From Streptomyces oryzae (GTDB lineage: Bacteria > Actinomycetota > Actinomycetes > Streptomycetales > Streptomycetaceae), in the NCBI RefSeq assembly GCF_017676365.1, contig NZ_JADKMA010000012.1, positions 1 through 64,000 of the forward strand: a stretch of 64,000 nucleotides of DNA, written 5' to 3'. Below are positions 44,333 through 52,179 of this stretch, piece by piece. Made by a program: the position numbers and the translations under genes. Each line of letters opens with the position of its first letter. The stretch's first letter is position 1. The notes under the pieces are model-generated. The model did no database searches and was not told the origin of the DNA. It saw only the letters and a list, made by a program, of their open reading frames with translations.

Positions 44333-45129
44333 GCGGTGCCACCAGCAGCCTCCAGGAGCTCTACGAGGACCCGGCGACCCCGGTCGCCTCCGGACCCGAC
44401 CGGGCGCGCCGCCAGGCGGCGTTACTGGCGCGGGCCCTGGGCGCCACCCCGGCCACGGTCCTGGACATCGGCTGTGGCGACGGCACTGCGGCGGCCGTCG
44501 CGGCGCGTGCGCTGCCCGGGCACCGTCTGGTGGGCGTCGACTGGTCGCAGGACGCGCTGCGCCGCGCCTCGGCGCGTCTGACGGCCGTACGGGGCGAGCT
44601 CTCGGCGCCCGGCCTGCCGTTCGCCACCGGGTCGGCCGACGCGGTGCTCTTCTCGGAGGTGATCGAGCACCTCGTCGACCCGGACGCCGCGCTGGACGAA
44701 CTGCACCGGGTGCTGCGTCCGGGCGGGCATCTGCTGCTGTCCACACCGAACCTGGCCGCCTGGTACAACCGCGCACTGCTGCTGCTGGGCACCCAGCCGG
44801 TGTTCTCCGAGGTGTCGCTGCGCGGTATCCACGGCCGCCCCGGGTCGCAAGTGGTGGGTCACCTGCGGCTGTTCACGGCGCGTGCGCTGCGCTCGATGCT
44901 GCCCGCGGCCGGTTTCCGCGTCGTACGGGTCACCGGGGCGCCGTACCACGATGTGCCCCGCCCGCTGCGCCCGCTGGACCGCGCCGCCTGTCATCTGCCG
45001 TCCCTGGCCTCCATCCTGCTGGTGCACGCGCGCGCGGTGCCGCGGCAGGGCGGGAGGCCACGGCAGGACGGGAGGCCCCGGCAGGGCGCGGCGCCGCACC
45101 GTGAGCCGCCCGCGGAGGAGGGCAGCTGA
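44329..45129 (+). CDS. Class I SAM-dependent methyltransferase
   Basis: 266 residues. Motif I VLDIGCGDGTAAAVAAR, acidic GVDWSQDALRRA, and FSEVIEHLVDPDAALDELHRVLRPGGHLLLSTPN, a standard ubiE/Methyltransf_11 pattern. The C-terminus ends in an Arg/Gly/Pro-rich segment. ATGA overlap with the condensation gene and a one-base TGATG overlap with the membrane protein downstream show strong translational coupling. It is distinct from the methyltransferase at 37456, so the product may carry two or three methyl groups. Confidence 0.92.
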   Translation: MSGATSSLQELYEDPATPVASGPDRARRQAALLARALGATPATVLDIGCGDGTAAAVAARALPGHRLVGVDWSQDALRRASARLTAVRGELSAPGLPFATGSADAVLFSEVIEHLVDPDAALDELHRVLRPGGHLLLSTPNLAAWYNRALLLLGTQPVFSEVSLRGIHGRPGSQVVGHLRLFTARALRSMLPAAGFRVVRVTGAPYHDVPRPLRPLDRAACHLPSLASILLVHARAVPRQGGRPRQDGRPRQGAAPHREPPAEEGS

Positions 45130-46139
45130 TGCTCTGGGGCGTCGCGGCGGCACTGCTGGCCAACCTGCTGTTCAGCGCGGGCTTCGTCATCGAGAAGCGG
45201 GCGCTGTCCGCGCTGCCGCCGCTGTCCGCCGGGCACCCGGCACGGCTCGTTGTGCATCTGCTGCGCAGCCCGCTGTGGATCGCGGGGGCCGCCTCGCTGC
45301 TGCTCGGCTTCGCCGCACAGCTCACCGTCTACCGCACGCTCCCTCTCGTCGCGGCCCAAGGGCTGTTCGTCACCGGTCTGGTGATGCTCCTGCTGCTGTC
45401 GGCCCTCTTCCTCGGCGAGCGGTCCAGCGGGCGCGAGCGGCAGGGAATGCTGGCCATTCTGGCGGCACTGCTGATGATTGTCTTCTCGCTGCACAACAGC
45501 TCCGAGACGATCAGCAAGCTGGCGCCCGTGCCCCTGCTGCTCGGCATCTGTCTGCCCTCACTGGCGCTGGGTCTCGCGCTGTTCCTGTCTGCCGAGCGGC
45601 GCTCCCGACGGCGCCACCGGCTGCCCACTGCAGGTGTGCCCTACGGGGTGGCGGTGGGGTTCCTGTACGGGGTCAGCTCGCTGGCCATCAAGGGCGTCGC
45701 CGGACTGCTGGACCCAGGTGACCTGGGCAGCACTCTGGTGGCCCTGCTCAGCTCGCCGTATCCGTACCTCCTGGCGTTCACCGGATCGACGGGGCTGGTG
45801 CTGTCGCAGACAGCGCTGCAGCGGTGCCGCGCCTCACTGGTCGTACCGGTGTGCACCACAGTGAACTTCCTCTACGCCACAGTCAGCGGCACCGTCGCCT
45901 TCGCCGAGCCACTGCCCGAGCAGCCGCTGCGGCTCGCGCTGCGGCTGGGCGGTGCCGCACTCGCCGTCTGCGTCCTGGTCACCCTGCCCCGCCACGAACC
46001 GGACCCGGGGTCCGGAGCCGGGGACGCAGACCACGAGCCCGTACCCGAGCCCGTGCCGAAGAGTCTCCCGCCCGCTGGGCGCCCACTGTCGGCGACGCTG
46101 CCGCCCGGGCGCCCGGAAGAGCCCCCGGAAAGGCAGTGA
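45129..46139 (+). CDS. EamA/DMT-type integral membrane transporter
   Basis: 336 residues with about ten membrane helices in two repeated halves: MLWGVAAALLANLLFSAGFVIEKRAL at the start and TGLVLSQTALQRCRASLVVPVCTTVNFLYA in the second half, as in drug/metabolite transporters of the EamA type. The last ~50 residues are a soluble acidic/proline tail. In a glycan locus such a protein may flip a lipid-linked sugar or export a precursor, as ArnE/F and undecaprenyl-phosphate flippases of this superfamily do. The substrate is inference. Confidence 0.82.
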   Translation: MLWGVAAALLANLLFSAGFVIEKRALSALPPLSAGHPARLVVHLLRSPLWIAGAASLLLGFAAQLTVYRTLPLVAAQGLFVTGLVMLLLLSALFLGERSSGRERQGMLAILAALLMIVFSLHNSSETISKLAPVPLLLGICLPSLALGLALFLSAERRSRRRHRLPTAGVPYGVAVGFLYGVSSLAIKGVAGLLDPGDLGSTLVALLSSPYPYLLAFTGSTGLVLSQTALQRCRASLVVPVCTTVNFLYATVSGTVAFAEPLPEQPLRLALRLGGAALAVCVLVTLPRHEPDPGSGAGDADHEPVPEPVPKSLPPAGRPLSATLPPGRPEEPPERQ

Positions 46140-46141
46140 CT

Positions 46142-46375
46142 ATGACCCGCTTCACCGCCGACGATCCCCTGCTGAAGATCCTCGCCTGCCCGCTGGACAA
46201 GGGCCCGCTCACCCTGCTGGAGCCGGAGGAAGCGCTCTACAACCCGCGGCTGCGCCGCCGCTACCCCATCGTGGACGGGATTCCCCAGCTGCTTCCCTCC
46301 TCCGGTGAGCAGGTCGGTGACGAGGAGCACCAGCGGCTGCTCAAACGCCTCTCCGAGCCGGAGGCCCCCTCCTGA
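46142..46375 (+). CDS. Trm112-like small protein
   Basis: 77 residues: LLKILACPLDKGPLTLLEPEEALYNPRLRRRYPIVDGIPQLLP. The CPLxKG and YPIxDGIPxLLP blocks are those of the Trm112/YcaR family, whose eukaryotic and archaeal members bind and activate methyltransferases. Only the first of the zinc cysteines is present, as usual in bacterial members. It starts 2 bp after the EamA gene and its stop overlaps the FkbM methyltransferase start, so a role as a methyltransferase partner is plausible. Confidence 0.9.
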   Translation: MTRFTADDPLLKILACPLDKGPLTLLEPEEALYNPRLRRRYPIVDGIPQLLPSSGEQVGDEEHQRLLKRLSEPEAPS

Positions 46376-47142
46376 TGACTCTCGCCTCCCGCATCGGCCC
46401 GCATCTGCCGGCACGCCTGCTGACCGCCGCGACCGACCTGCTGTACCCGCACTTCGAACCGGAACTGGCGCGGCTGGCCGACTTCTGCCCGTATGGCGGC
46501 ACAGCTGTCGACATCGGCGGCTGGTACGGGCCCTGGACGCGCAGGCTGGCCCGGCGCGCCGACCGTGTGGTCACCCTCGAGCCCGTCCCGCATCTGGCAC
46601 GTCTGCTGCGCGCTGCTGCACCGCCGCACACGGAGGTGCTACAGGCCGCGGCCAGCGACCGCCCGGGCACGGCGACACTGTGGCTGCCGCCCGACGGGCG
46701 CGGCGACCGCGGCGTCTCCTCACTGGTGCGGCGCGAAGTGCACCAGGCGACGCTGGACGTGCCCTGTCTGCCGCTGGACGAGCTGGCGCTGACGGATGTC
46801 ACCCTGCTCAAGATCGACGTGGACGGCAGCGAGCTGGCCGTGCTGCACGGTGCGGAGGCGACCGTCGTACGCGAACGGCCCGCCCTCTTCATCGAGCTGG
46901 AGCTGCGCATCCAGCCGCTCGCACCGGTGCTCTCCCTGTTGTCGTCGCTCGGCTACACCGGCTGGGTACTGCCCGCCCGCACCTGGGTGCCACTGGCCGA
47001 CTTCGACCTGGCCGCACATCAGCGGCGCACAGCACACGTCGCCGAACACGGACTGCTGCGGCGCTCGCTCGCGCCGCACCGGAGGTATGTCAACTCGGTG
47101 CTGTTCCTCCCTGCCGGCCGCACGCCGGGGCGGCAACCGTAA
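46375..47142 (+). CDS. FkbM-family methyltransferase
   Basis: 255 residues. SAM site AVDIGGWYGPWTRRLARRADRVVTLEPVPHLARLL and the FkbM hallmark LLKIDVDGSELAVLHGAEATVV near residue 145, followed by FIELELR. FkbM enzymes methylate hydroxyl groups of sugars or polyketides. Start codon overlaps the Trm112-like stop by one base. Last gene of the operon; convergent with ku. Confidence 0.92.
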   Translation: MTLASRIGPHLPARLLTAATDLLYPHFEPELARLADFCPYGGTAVDIGGWYGPWTRRLARRADRVVTLEPVPHLARLLRAAAPPHTEVLQAAASDRPGTATLWLPPDGRGDRGVSSLVRREVHQATLDVPCLPLDELALTDVTLLKIDVDGSELAVLHGAEATVVRERPALFIELELRIQPLAPVLSLLSSLGYTGWVLPARTWVPLADFDLAAHQRRTAHVAEHGLLRRSLAPHRRYVNSVLFLPAGRTPGRQP

Positions 47143-47207
47143 GGGGCGCGGGAAACGGTCCCCCCAAAGCTCTTCGAGCAGGAGGTGCCCCCTCTCCAGC
47201 ACAGTGC

Positions 47208-48221
47208 TCAGGCAGTCTTGCGGGACCGCGGGCTCTTCTTGGCTGCCGTCTTCTTTGCCGTCGTCTTCTTGGCGGCGGTCTTCTTCGGGGCGGCTGCCTT
47301 GGAACCCGTCTTCTTGGCGGTGGATTTCGCAGCCTTCTGGGCCTCCGCCTTCTTGGCCGGTGCCTTCTTCTCCGCCGCCTTCTTCCGGGCCGGCCGGCGT
47401 TCCGGCAGCTCGTGGACGGTCGCCTCGCCCTCCTGGCGCCCGCTTCTGGCCTCCTGCACGCTGCGTTCCAGTACGGACATCAGGTCCACCAGCTTGCCGC
47501 CGCCCGCCTCGGCCCTGCGGCGCAGCTCCTCGGGCGGGGGCCCGACGCCCTCCGCCTTCGCCCTGACGAGCTCTTCCAGCGCCTCCCGGTACTCGTCGCG
47601 CAGATCGTTCCAGTCCAGCTCCCCGAGCGTCTCCATGAGGGTGTCGGCCAGATCGAGTTCGGCGTCCCGCACCTCGACCTGCCCCTCGGGGGCCACCCCG
47701 CTGACGGAGCGGATCTCGTCGGGCCACAGCATGGTGTGCAGGGCCAGCGCGTCCTCGTAGACGCGCAGCATTCCCAGGCTCTCCCGGGCCCGCAGCGCCA
47801 GCTTGGCGACGGCGACCTTGCCGGATCTTCGCAGCGCCTCGCGCAGCAGCACATAGGGCTTGTCGGCCCGCTTGCCGTCCGCGGCCAGGTAGTAGGAGCG
47901 GTCGAGCTGGAGGGGGTCGATCTCCTCGGCGGGTACGAAGCCGAGGATCTCCACGGTCTTGGCGGTGGGGAGCGGGAGGGCCGCCATGTCGTCGTCCGTC
48001 AGCAGTACGGTGTGGCCCTCTTCGGTCTCGAAACCCCGGCCGATCTCCTCACGCGGCACCTCCTCCTCGTCCAGCTCGCACACCTTGCGGTAGCGGATTC
48101 GGCCCCCGTCGGCAGTGTGCACCTGGTGGAAGGAGACGCTGTGGTTCTCGGTGGCGGCCACCACCTTGATCGGGATCGAGACCAGCCCGAAGGAAATGGT
48201 CCCTTTCCAGATTGAACGCAT
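47208..48221 (-). CDS. ku: Ku DNA end-binding protein (NHEJ)
   Basis: 337 residues. It begins MRSIWKGTISFGLVSIPIKVV, the invariant bacterial Ku start, and has the beta-barrel core through RESLGMLRVYEDALALHTMLWPDEIR. It binds DNA ends as a dimer and recruits LigD. The C-terminal ~75 residues are a Lys/Ala-rich tail with AAKKT-type repeats, similar to histone-like tails in other actinobacterial Ku proteins, adding DNA binding. The start has GAAGGGA upstream. The ligD-polymerase gene is divergent, 30 bp away. Confidence 0.96.
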   Translation of the reverse strand: MRSIWKGTISFGLVSIPIKVVAATENHSVSFHQVHTADGGRIRYRKVCELDEEEVPREEIGRGFETEEGHTVLLTDDDMAALPLPTAKTVEILGFVPAEEIDPLQLDRSYYLAADGKRADKPYVLLREALRRSGKVAVAKLALRARESLGMLRVYEDALALHTMLWPDEIRSVSGVAPEGQVEVRDAELDLADTLMETLGELDWNDLRDEYREALEELVRAKAEGVGPPPEELRRRAEAGGGKLVDLMSVLERSVQEARSGRQEGEATVHELPERRPARKKAAEKKAPAKKAEAQKAAKSTAKKTGSKAAAPKKTAAKKTTAKKTAAKKSPRSRKTA

Positions 48222-48251
48222 ACTTTGTCCCTTCTATGGGACTCTCAGGGT
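48222..48251. promoter_or_regulatory. 30-bp divergent ku/ligD control region
   Basis: Only 30 bp separate the two start codons. It contains GTCCC-N6-GGGAC (48227-48242). The ku ribosome site (GAAGGGA) is inside it, so at least the ku promoter must overlap the ligD coding start, e.g. TACCCT on the minus strand. Confidence 0.5.
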
Positions 48252-49151
48252 ATGCCGTATACGGAGATCGGGGGCCACCGCTTGGCCCTCAGCAACCTCG
48301 ACAAGGTGCTCTATCCGGCAACGGGTTTCACCAAGGGCGAGGCGATCCACTACTACGCCTCGATCGCCGACGTTCTCCTGCCCCACCTCGACGGACGCCC
48401 CCTCTCCTTCCTGCGCTACCCGGACGGCGTGGAGGGCGAGAAGTTCTTCACCAAGCACGTTCCGCCCGGCACCCCCGACTGGGTGACCAGACGCAAGATC
48501 ACCGTCGTCAGCAGAGAACCGCTGCACCAGGTCCTCATCCAGGACGAGGCGACGCTGGTGTGGGCGGCGAACCTGGCAGCGCTGGAACTGCACACCCCGC
48601 AGTGGCAGTCGGACCACCAGGCCGAGGCCGACCGACTGGTCTTCGACCTCGACCCGGGCGAGGGCGCCGACGTCCTGGACTGCCGCCGGCTCGCCGACTG
48701 GCTCCGCGAACGGGCGGGCGAGGACGGCATCACGCTGCTGCCCAAGACCTCAGGCTCCAAGGGTCTGCACCTGATCGCACCGATCGAGCGCACCCCCTCC
48801 GACCAGGTCTCGGCGTACGCGAAGAAGCTCGCCCAGGAGGCGGAGGCGGACCTGCCCCGGCACGCGGTCAGCAAGATGGCCAAGAACCTGCGCCCGGGGA
48901 AGGTTTTCGTCGACTGGTCGCAGAACAACCAGGCCAAGACGACAGCAGCGCCCTACACGCTGCGTGCCAAGGAGCGCCCCACCGTCTCCACACCGCTGAC
49001 GTGGGACGAGCTGGCCGACGCGAAGCAGGCCAAGGACCTGGTGTTCCTCAGCTCCGACCTGCCGCAGCGGATCGAGGAGTGCGGAGACCTGCTGGCCCCG
49101 CTGCTGGAGGGCAGCGGGACGAAGAGCGGCCGGGGCCGCATCCCCGGGTAG
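48252..49151 (+). CDS. LigD-type polymerase/primase domain protein (NHEJ)
   Basis: 299 residues, only the POL domain of LigD, without ligase or phosphoesterase. Catalytic acids Asp132 and Asp134 in VFDLDPGEG; LPKTSGSKGLHLIAPI contains the conserved His; third acidic residue in VFVDWSQNN. Family members fill gaps with ribonucleotides during end joining. Start ATG 48252; a TTG at 48225 in frame is less likely. Streptomycetes typically supply the ligase from a separate gene. Divergent from ku. Confidence 0.94.
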   Translation: MPYTEIGGHRLALSNLDKVLYPATGFTKGEAIHYYASIADVLLPHLDGRPLSFLRYPDGVEGEKFFTKHVPPGTPDWVTRRKITVVSREPLHQVLIQDEATLVWAANLAALELHTPQWQSDHQAEADRLVFDLDPGEGADVLDCRRLADWLRERAGEDGITLLPKTSGSKGLHLIAPIERTPSDQVSAYAKKLAQEAEADLPRHAVSKMAKNLRPGKVFVDWSQNNQAKTTAAPYTLRAKERPTVSTPLTWDELADAKQAKDLVFLSSDLPQRIEECGDLLAPLLEGSGTKSGRGRIPG

Positions 49152-49202
49152 CGGCCGAGGGCTGCCACCGGGAACGGCCCCGGCCCACAGGCGCCGGAAA
49201 AC

Positions 49203-49490
49203 TCAGTGCGCCTCGGCGCCCCAGTCGCTGCCCACCCGGGCGCGGTAGTCACGCGCCGTACGGACGCGGTCACTCACCGAGGAGGGGAGCCGGTCCTGGA
49301 CCGCGTCGGCCGCCTTGGCCGCCGCCTGCCGCCCGCTGAGTGCCGCGGCCTCCCCCGCGTTGCGTACCGCCGGGTTCTCCGCGATCCTGCGCACGGCCTT
49401 CCTGATCTGCTCGTACCGCTCGCGTCCCGCGCGGGCGCCGAGCACATAGCCGACGGCCAGTCCGGACACGAACGTGAGCCGGTAGCGCAT
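49203..49490 (-). CDS. Small YtxH-like membrane protein
   Basis: 95 residues: MRYRLTFVSGLAVGYVLGARAGRERYEQIRKAVRRIAENPAVRNA. One N-terminal hydrophobic segment with the GxxxGxxxGARAGRERYEQI pattern typical of actinobacterial YtxH-like proteins, then an Ala/Arg-rich helical tail. ATG at 49490 with AAGAAGGGG upstream; the longer frame through the tRNA is not coding. Function unknown. Confidence 0.85.
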   Translation of the reverse strand: MRYRLTFVSGLAVGYVLGARAGRERYEQIRKAVRRIAENPAVRNAGEAAALSGRQAAAKAADAVQDRLPSSVSDRVRTARDYRARVGSDWGAEAH

Positions 49491-49682
49491 AGCTTGCCCC
49501 TTCTTTCGGCTGATGGTCCTGCTGCCGGTGCCCCGGCGGCTGCAACCGCCGTCGGGGTGCCTGAAGGGGTACCGCGGATGGGCGGCGGCAATACCGATTT
49601 CGGAGCACCCCCTGGCATGCGCTAATGTATTCCTCGCCGCAAGGGAGCGCCCCGGAGTTCCGGAGCGTGACCGACGAAACGG

Positions 49683-49755
49683 TCCCGTGTAGCTCAATCG
49701 GCAGAGCAGCCGGCTGTTAACCGGCAGGTTACTGGTTCGAGTCCAGTCGCGGGAG
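49683..49755 (+). tRNA. tRNA-Asn (GTT)
   Basis: Cloverleaf: acceptor TCCCGTG/CGCGGGA, D arm GCTC...GAGC, anticodon stem GCCGG/CCGGC around CTGTTAA (anticodon GTT), T arm with TTCGAGT. Discriminator G; CCA not encoded. Followed by a terminator. Confidence 0.96.
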
Positions 49756-49764
49756 CAGTACCTG

Positions 49765-49790
49765 AAAGGGCCCCTTCCTGGGGGCCCTTT
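49765..49790 (+). terminator. Terminator of tRNA-Asn
   Basis: Perfect 10-bp stem (AAAGGGCCCC at 49765-49774 with GGGGCCCTTT at 49781-49790), 6-nt loop and T-run. Confidence 0.92.
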
Positions 49791-49988
49791 TTCCATGCCG
49801 TCACTCGTCCGGGGCTCTCGCGGGGACGTTCTGCCGTGATCCGCACGGAAGTTGACCACGAACGGGAACCGATCACCCTTGGTTTGCGGTCCTCACCTGC
49901 GTAGATCTCCCCCGGCGCGGGCGGCAGATCCTATGAACGGTTATGCTGCGGCAGACGGCGCGCACAGATGTGCGCGGTGCACCGTTAC

Positions 49989-50065
49989 GGGGCGGTAGCT
50001 CAGCCGGTTAGAGCAGCGGACTCATAATCCGTCGGCCGTGGGTTCGAGTCCCACCCGCCCCACCA
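49989..50065 (+). tRNA. tRNA with CAT anticodon (elongator Met or Ile2)
   Basis: Acceptor GGGGCGG/CCGCCCC, D arm GCTC...GAGC, anticodon loop CTCATAA, T arm GTGGG/CCCAC, discriminator A and encoded CCA (50063-50065). A paired G1-C72 excludes the initiator. Telling elongator Met from lysidine-modified Ile2 needs comparison with the other CAT tRNAs of the genome. Confidence 0.9.
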
Positions 50066-50102
50066 CAGCACAACCACGCAAAATCGTTCCAGGCTGCATC
50101 TT

Positions 50103-50137
50103 CGGCGGGGCGCTCCGGATGACCGGGCGCCCCGCCG
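50103..50137 (+). terminator. Hairpin after the CAT tRNA
   Basis: Perfect 11-bp inverted repeat (CGGCGGGGCGC and complement, arms 50103-50113 and 50127-50137) 38 bp after the tRNA. Confidence 0.75.
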
Positions 50138-50294
50138 GACGTTTCAGGCGCCCGCCCGCACGCCCGCGCCCGCCGCCGAGCGTCGCGCGGGCCACAGACG
50201 AGGGCGCCAGGACGACCCCGTGCGCCCTCTCCCGCACACCTTCCCCTCCCTGACTGGCCGTCCCTCCATCCGCTTGCCCATCCGTCAACCAATG

Positions 50295-50329
50295 TTGACA
50301 TCTCCGTGCTGTCATCCTAAGTTGACAGC
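50295..50329 (+). promoter_or_regulatory. Promoter and operator palindrome for the HTH/Clp-N pair
   Basis: TTGACA (50295-50300), 17-bp spacer, TAAGTT (50318-50323). The expected start site falls on or next to the ATG at 50330, so the mRNA is probably leaderless. GCTGTCA-N8-TGACAGC (50308-50329) is a perfect palindrome covering the -10 box; a TGTCA half-site pairs with TGACA of the -35 box as well. Confidence 0.7.
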
Positions 50330-50572
50330 ATGGCTGGAACGGAAGCGCACGAAGCCGACGAGGCCGTGCACACCGCACAGGACGCCCTGAACGGCGATCC
50401 GTCGGTCGGACTGCGGGCCGTCGCCGCGCTGCGGCGGCTCACGGAGCGACTGGAGGCGCTTCAGGTCGACAGCGCGCGCCGTAAGGGCTGGTCCTGGGAC
50501 GAGATCGGCGCCGCGCTGGGAGTCAGCAGGCAGGCCGTACACAAGAAGCACGCGAAGCGGACAGGGAGGTAG
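50330..50572 (+). CDS. Small helix-turn-helix protein
   Basis: 80 residues. The C-terminal half is an HTH: KGWSWDEIGAALGVSRQAVHKKHAKR; the N-terminal half is helical (LRAVAALRRLTERLEALQVDSARR). No ribosome site is seen and the promoter implies a leaderless message. The next gene starts 5 bp downstream. It probably binds the palindrome over its own promoter. Confidence 0.9.
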   Translation: MAGTEAHEADEAVHTAQDALNGDPSVGLRAVAALRRLTERLEALQVDSARRKGWSWDEIGAALGVSRQAVHKKHAKRTGR

Positions 50573-50577
50573 GGCCG

Positions 50578-51195
50578 GTGTTCGAACGGTTCAGCAAAGA
50601 GGCGCGGGACGTGGTGATCCGCGCGCAGGACGAGGCCAACTCGCTCGGGCACGACTGGATCGGCACCGAGCACCTGCTGCTCGCGGCGCTGCACCACCCG
50701 GAGCAGCCGGGAGCGGCGACGCTCGCGCGGCTCGGCATCACCATCGCGTCCTGCCGGGCGGCGGTCGCGGGTGTGGTGCCCGGGCCGCAGGAGGACCTCG
50801 GCCCGGAGGACGCGGAGGCGCTGCGGGCCCTGGGGATCGACCTGGAGGCCGTCCGCAGGCGCGCGGAGGCGTCGTTCGGCGAGGGCGCGCTGGACGCCGC
50901 ACCGGACGCGGACCGCACAAAGCGCGAGGGCGGGCGGGGGCGCGGCCGTGGACGCGGCAGGGGCGAAGGGGCGCTCACCCGGCATGTGCCGTTCGCCGCA
51001 CGAGCCAAGAAGGTGCTGAAGGAGGCGCTGCGGGAGGCGCTGGCACGTAAGGACCGTGGCATCGGGGTGGAGCACGTCGTACTCGGAGTGCTGGATTCCG
51101 AGGACAACATCTCCCTCGCCCTCTTCACGCGGCTCGGCATAGAGCCGGGGGTGGTGCGCGAGCTGGTGCTCGACGATCTGCGGGCAGCCGCCTGA
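50578..51195 (+). CDS. Clp N-domain (ClpC-like) protein without ATPase
   Basis: 205 residues. Two Clp-N repeats: MFERFSKEARDVVIRAQDEANSLGHDWIGTEHLLLAALH and VPFAARAKKVLKEALREALARKDRGIGVEHVVLGVL, split by an Arg/Gly linker (GGRGRGRGRGRGEG). This is the substrate/adaptor-binding module of ClpC, without Walker motifs, so it cannot unfold proteins by itself; an adaptor or decoy role is likely. GTG start with GGGAGG upstream, co-transcribed with the HTH gene. Confidence 0.93.
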   Translation: MFERFSKEARDVVIRAQDEANSLGHDWIGTEHLLLAALHHPEQPGAATLARLGITIASCRAAVAGVVPGPQEDLGPEDAEALRALGIDLEAVRRRAEASFGEGALDAAPDADRTKREGGRGRGRGRGRGEGALTRHVPFAARAKKVLKEALREALARKDRGIGVEHVVLGVLDSEDNISLALFTRLGIEPGVVRELVLDDLRAAA

Positions 51196-51403
51196 GGCGA
51201 CGAGGAGTCTTCCGGGGCACCCGCGTCAACCGACCGCCCGCGTCAACTGACCGCAGTTTGACGGGTGATGGCGTACAACCCCGCGCGGTACCAACGTGTC
51301 GTACTGGGTATCCGGCGCATCGATCCCATACCACCGATGCCGGGGATATCTGGAATCGGACCGTTCTCAGACCGTTCTTCGCCAAAGAGGGGGAAAAATC
51401 ACT

Positions 51404-51940
51404 ATGCATTCCAACCGCTTCTCCAAGGGCGCACTGGTTGCCGCCACCACGGCACTGGTGCTGCTGCCCGCCGGTGCGGCGTACGCCGGCAGCGGTCCGG
51501 CCACTCCGCCGTCGCACCCGCAGAAGTCGGCTCGCTCCACGGCTCCCTCTCCCGAGGGGAACCCGGCGAGCAAACTGGCGCAGGCGACGGGCGTCTGCGA
51601 CGACGCCGTGCCGATCGGCGAACGCGGACTGATCAAGCGGGGCTCGGAGACCATCGCCTCGGTCAAGCAGTTCTACTCGAAGAAGTGCAACGAGAACTAC
51701 GGCTATGTGTGGGTGTGGGAGAGCTTCCGCAAGACCGCGGCTCCCTACGACATCACCGCCGGTGTCTACAGCTACAGCGACGACTCCGTACACGCCGCCA
51801 AGGCGTGGAAGGCCACCAAGCAGCAGGAGTTCTGGACGGACGGGGCGAACACGGTCGCGGACTGCACCTCCGCTGTGGGCAGTCTGCGTCCGGCGGGCTC
51901 GCCGCAGAGCTACCAGGCGTTCTCCCAGAAGCGCTGCTGA
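51404..51940 (+). CDS. Secreted protein of unknown function
   Basis: 178 residues. Signal peptide MHSNRFSKGALVAATTALVLLPAGAAYA with cleavage before GSG. The mature domain has four cysteines (GVCDD, KKCNE, ADCTS, KRC at the end), suggesting two disulfides, and aromatic-rich strands (NENYGYVWVWESF, YDITAGVYSYSDD). I do not recognise the family. ATG preceded by GAGGGGGAAAA. Monocistronic. Confidence 0.8.
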   Translation: MHSNRFSKGALVAATTALVLLPAGAAYAGSGPATPPSHPQKSARSTAPSPEGNPASKLAQATGVCDDAVPIGERGLIKRGSETIASVKQFYSKKCNENYGYVWVWESFRKTAAPYDITAGVYSYSDDSVHAAKAWKATKQQEFWTDGANTVADCTSAVGSLRPAGSPQSYQAFSQKRC

Positions 51941-51987
51941 GCCGACGGCGCGGCTGACCGGTTGCGGTCAGCCTGAGCGCAAGGCCC

Positions 51988-52020
51988 GGGGCCCGGCGTC
52001 ACTTGGTGGCACCGGGCCCC
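51988..52020 (+). terminator. Terminator after the secreted-protein gene
   Basis: Perfect 9-bp arms GGGGCCCGG (51988-51996) and CCGGGCCCC (52012-52020). Confidence 0.8.
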
Positions 52021-52179
52021 TTCCGTATACCGCTCCGTCTCCGTGCGACATACCGATCCGTCTCCGTACGACCCGCCGTCGCGGGCCAATACCTGCCACT
52101 GGTGCCGCAGCCTCTTACCGTGAGGCCCCGGTTCGGCCGATATGACCGGGAACTCACATTCTTCCGCCAGGAGACATCC

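Noticed and set aside
49683-50065. Integrated element at the tRNA genes
   Set aside because: Both tRNAs are complete and no integrase or duplicated tRNA end was seen next to them.
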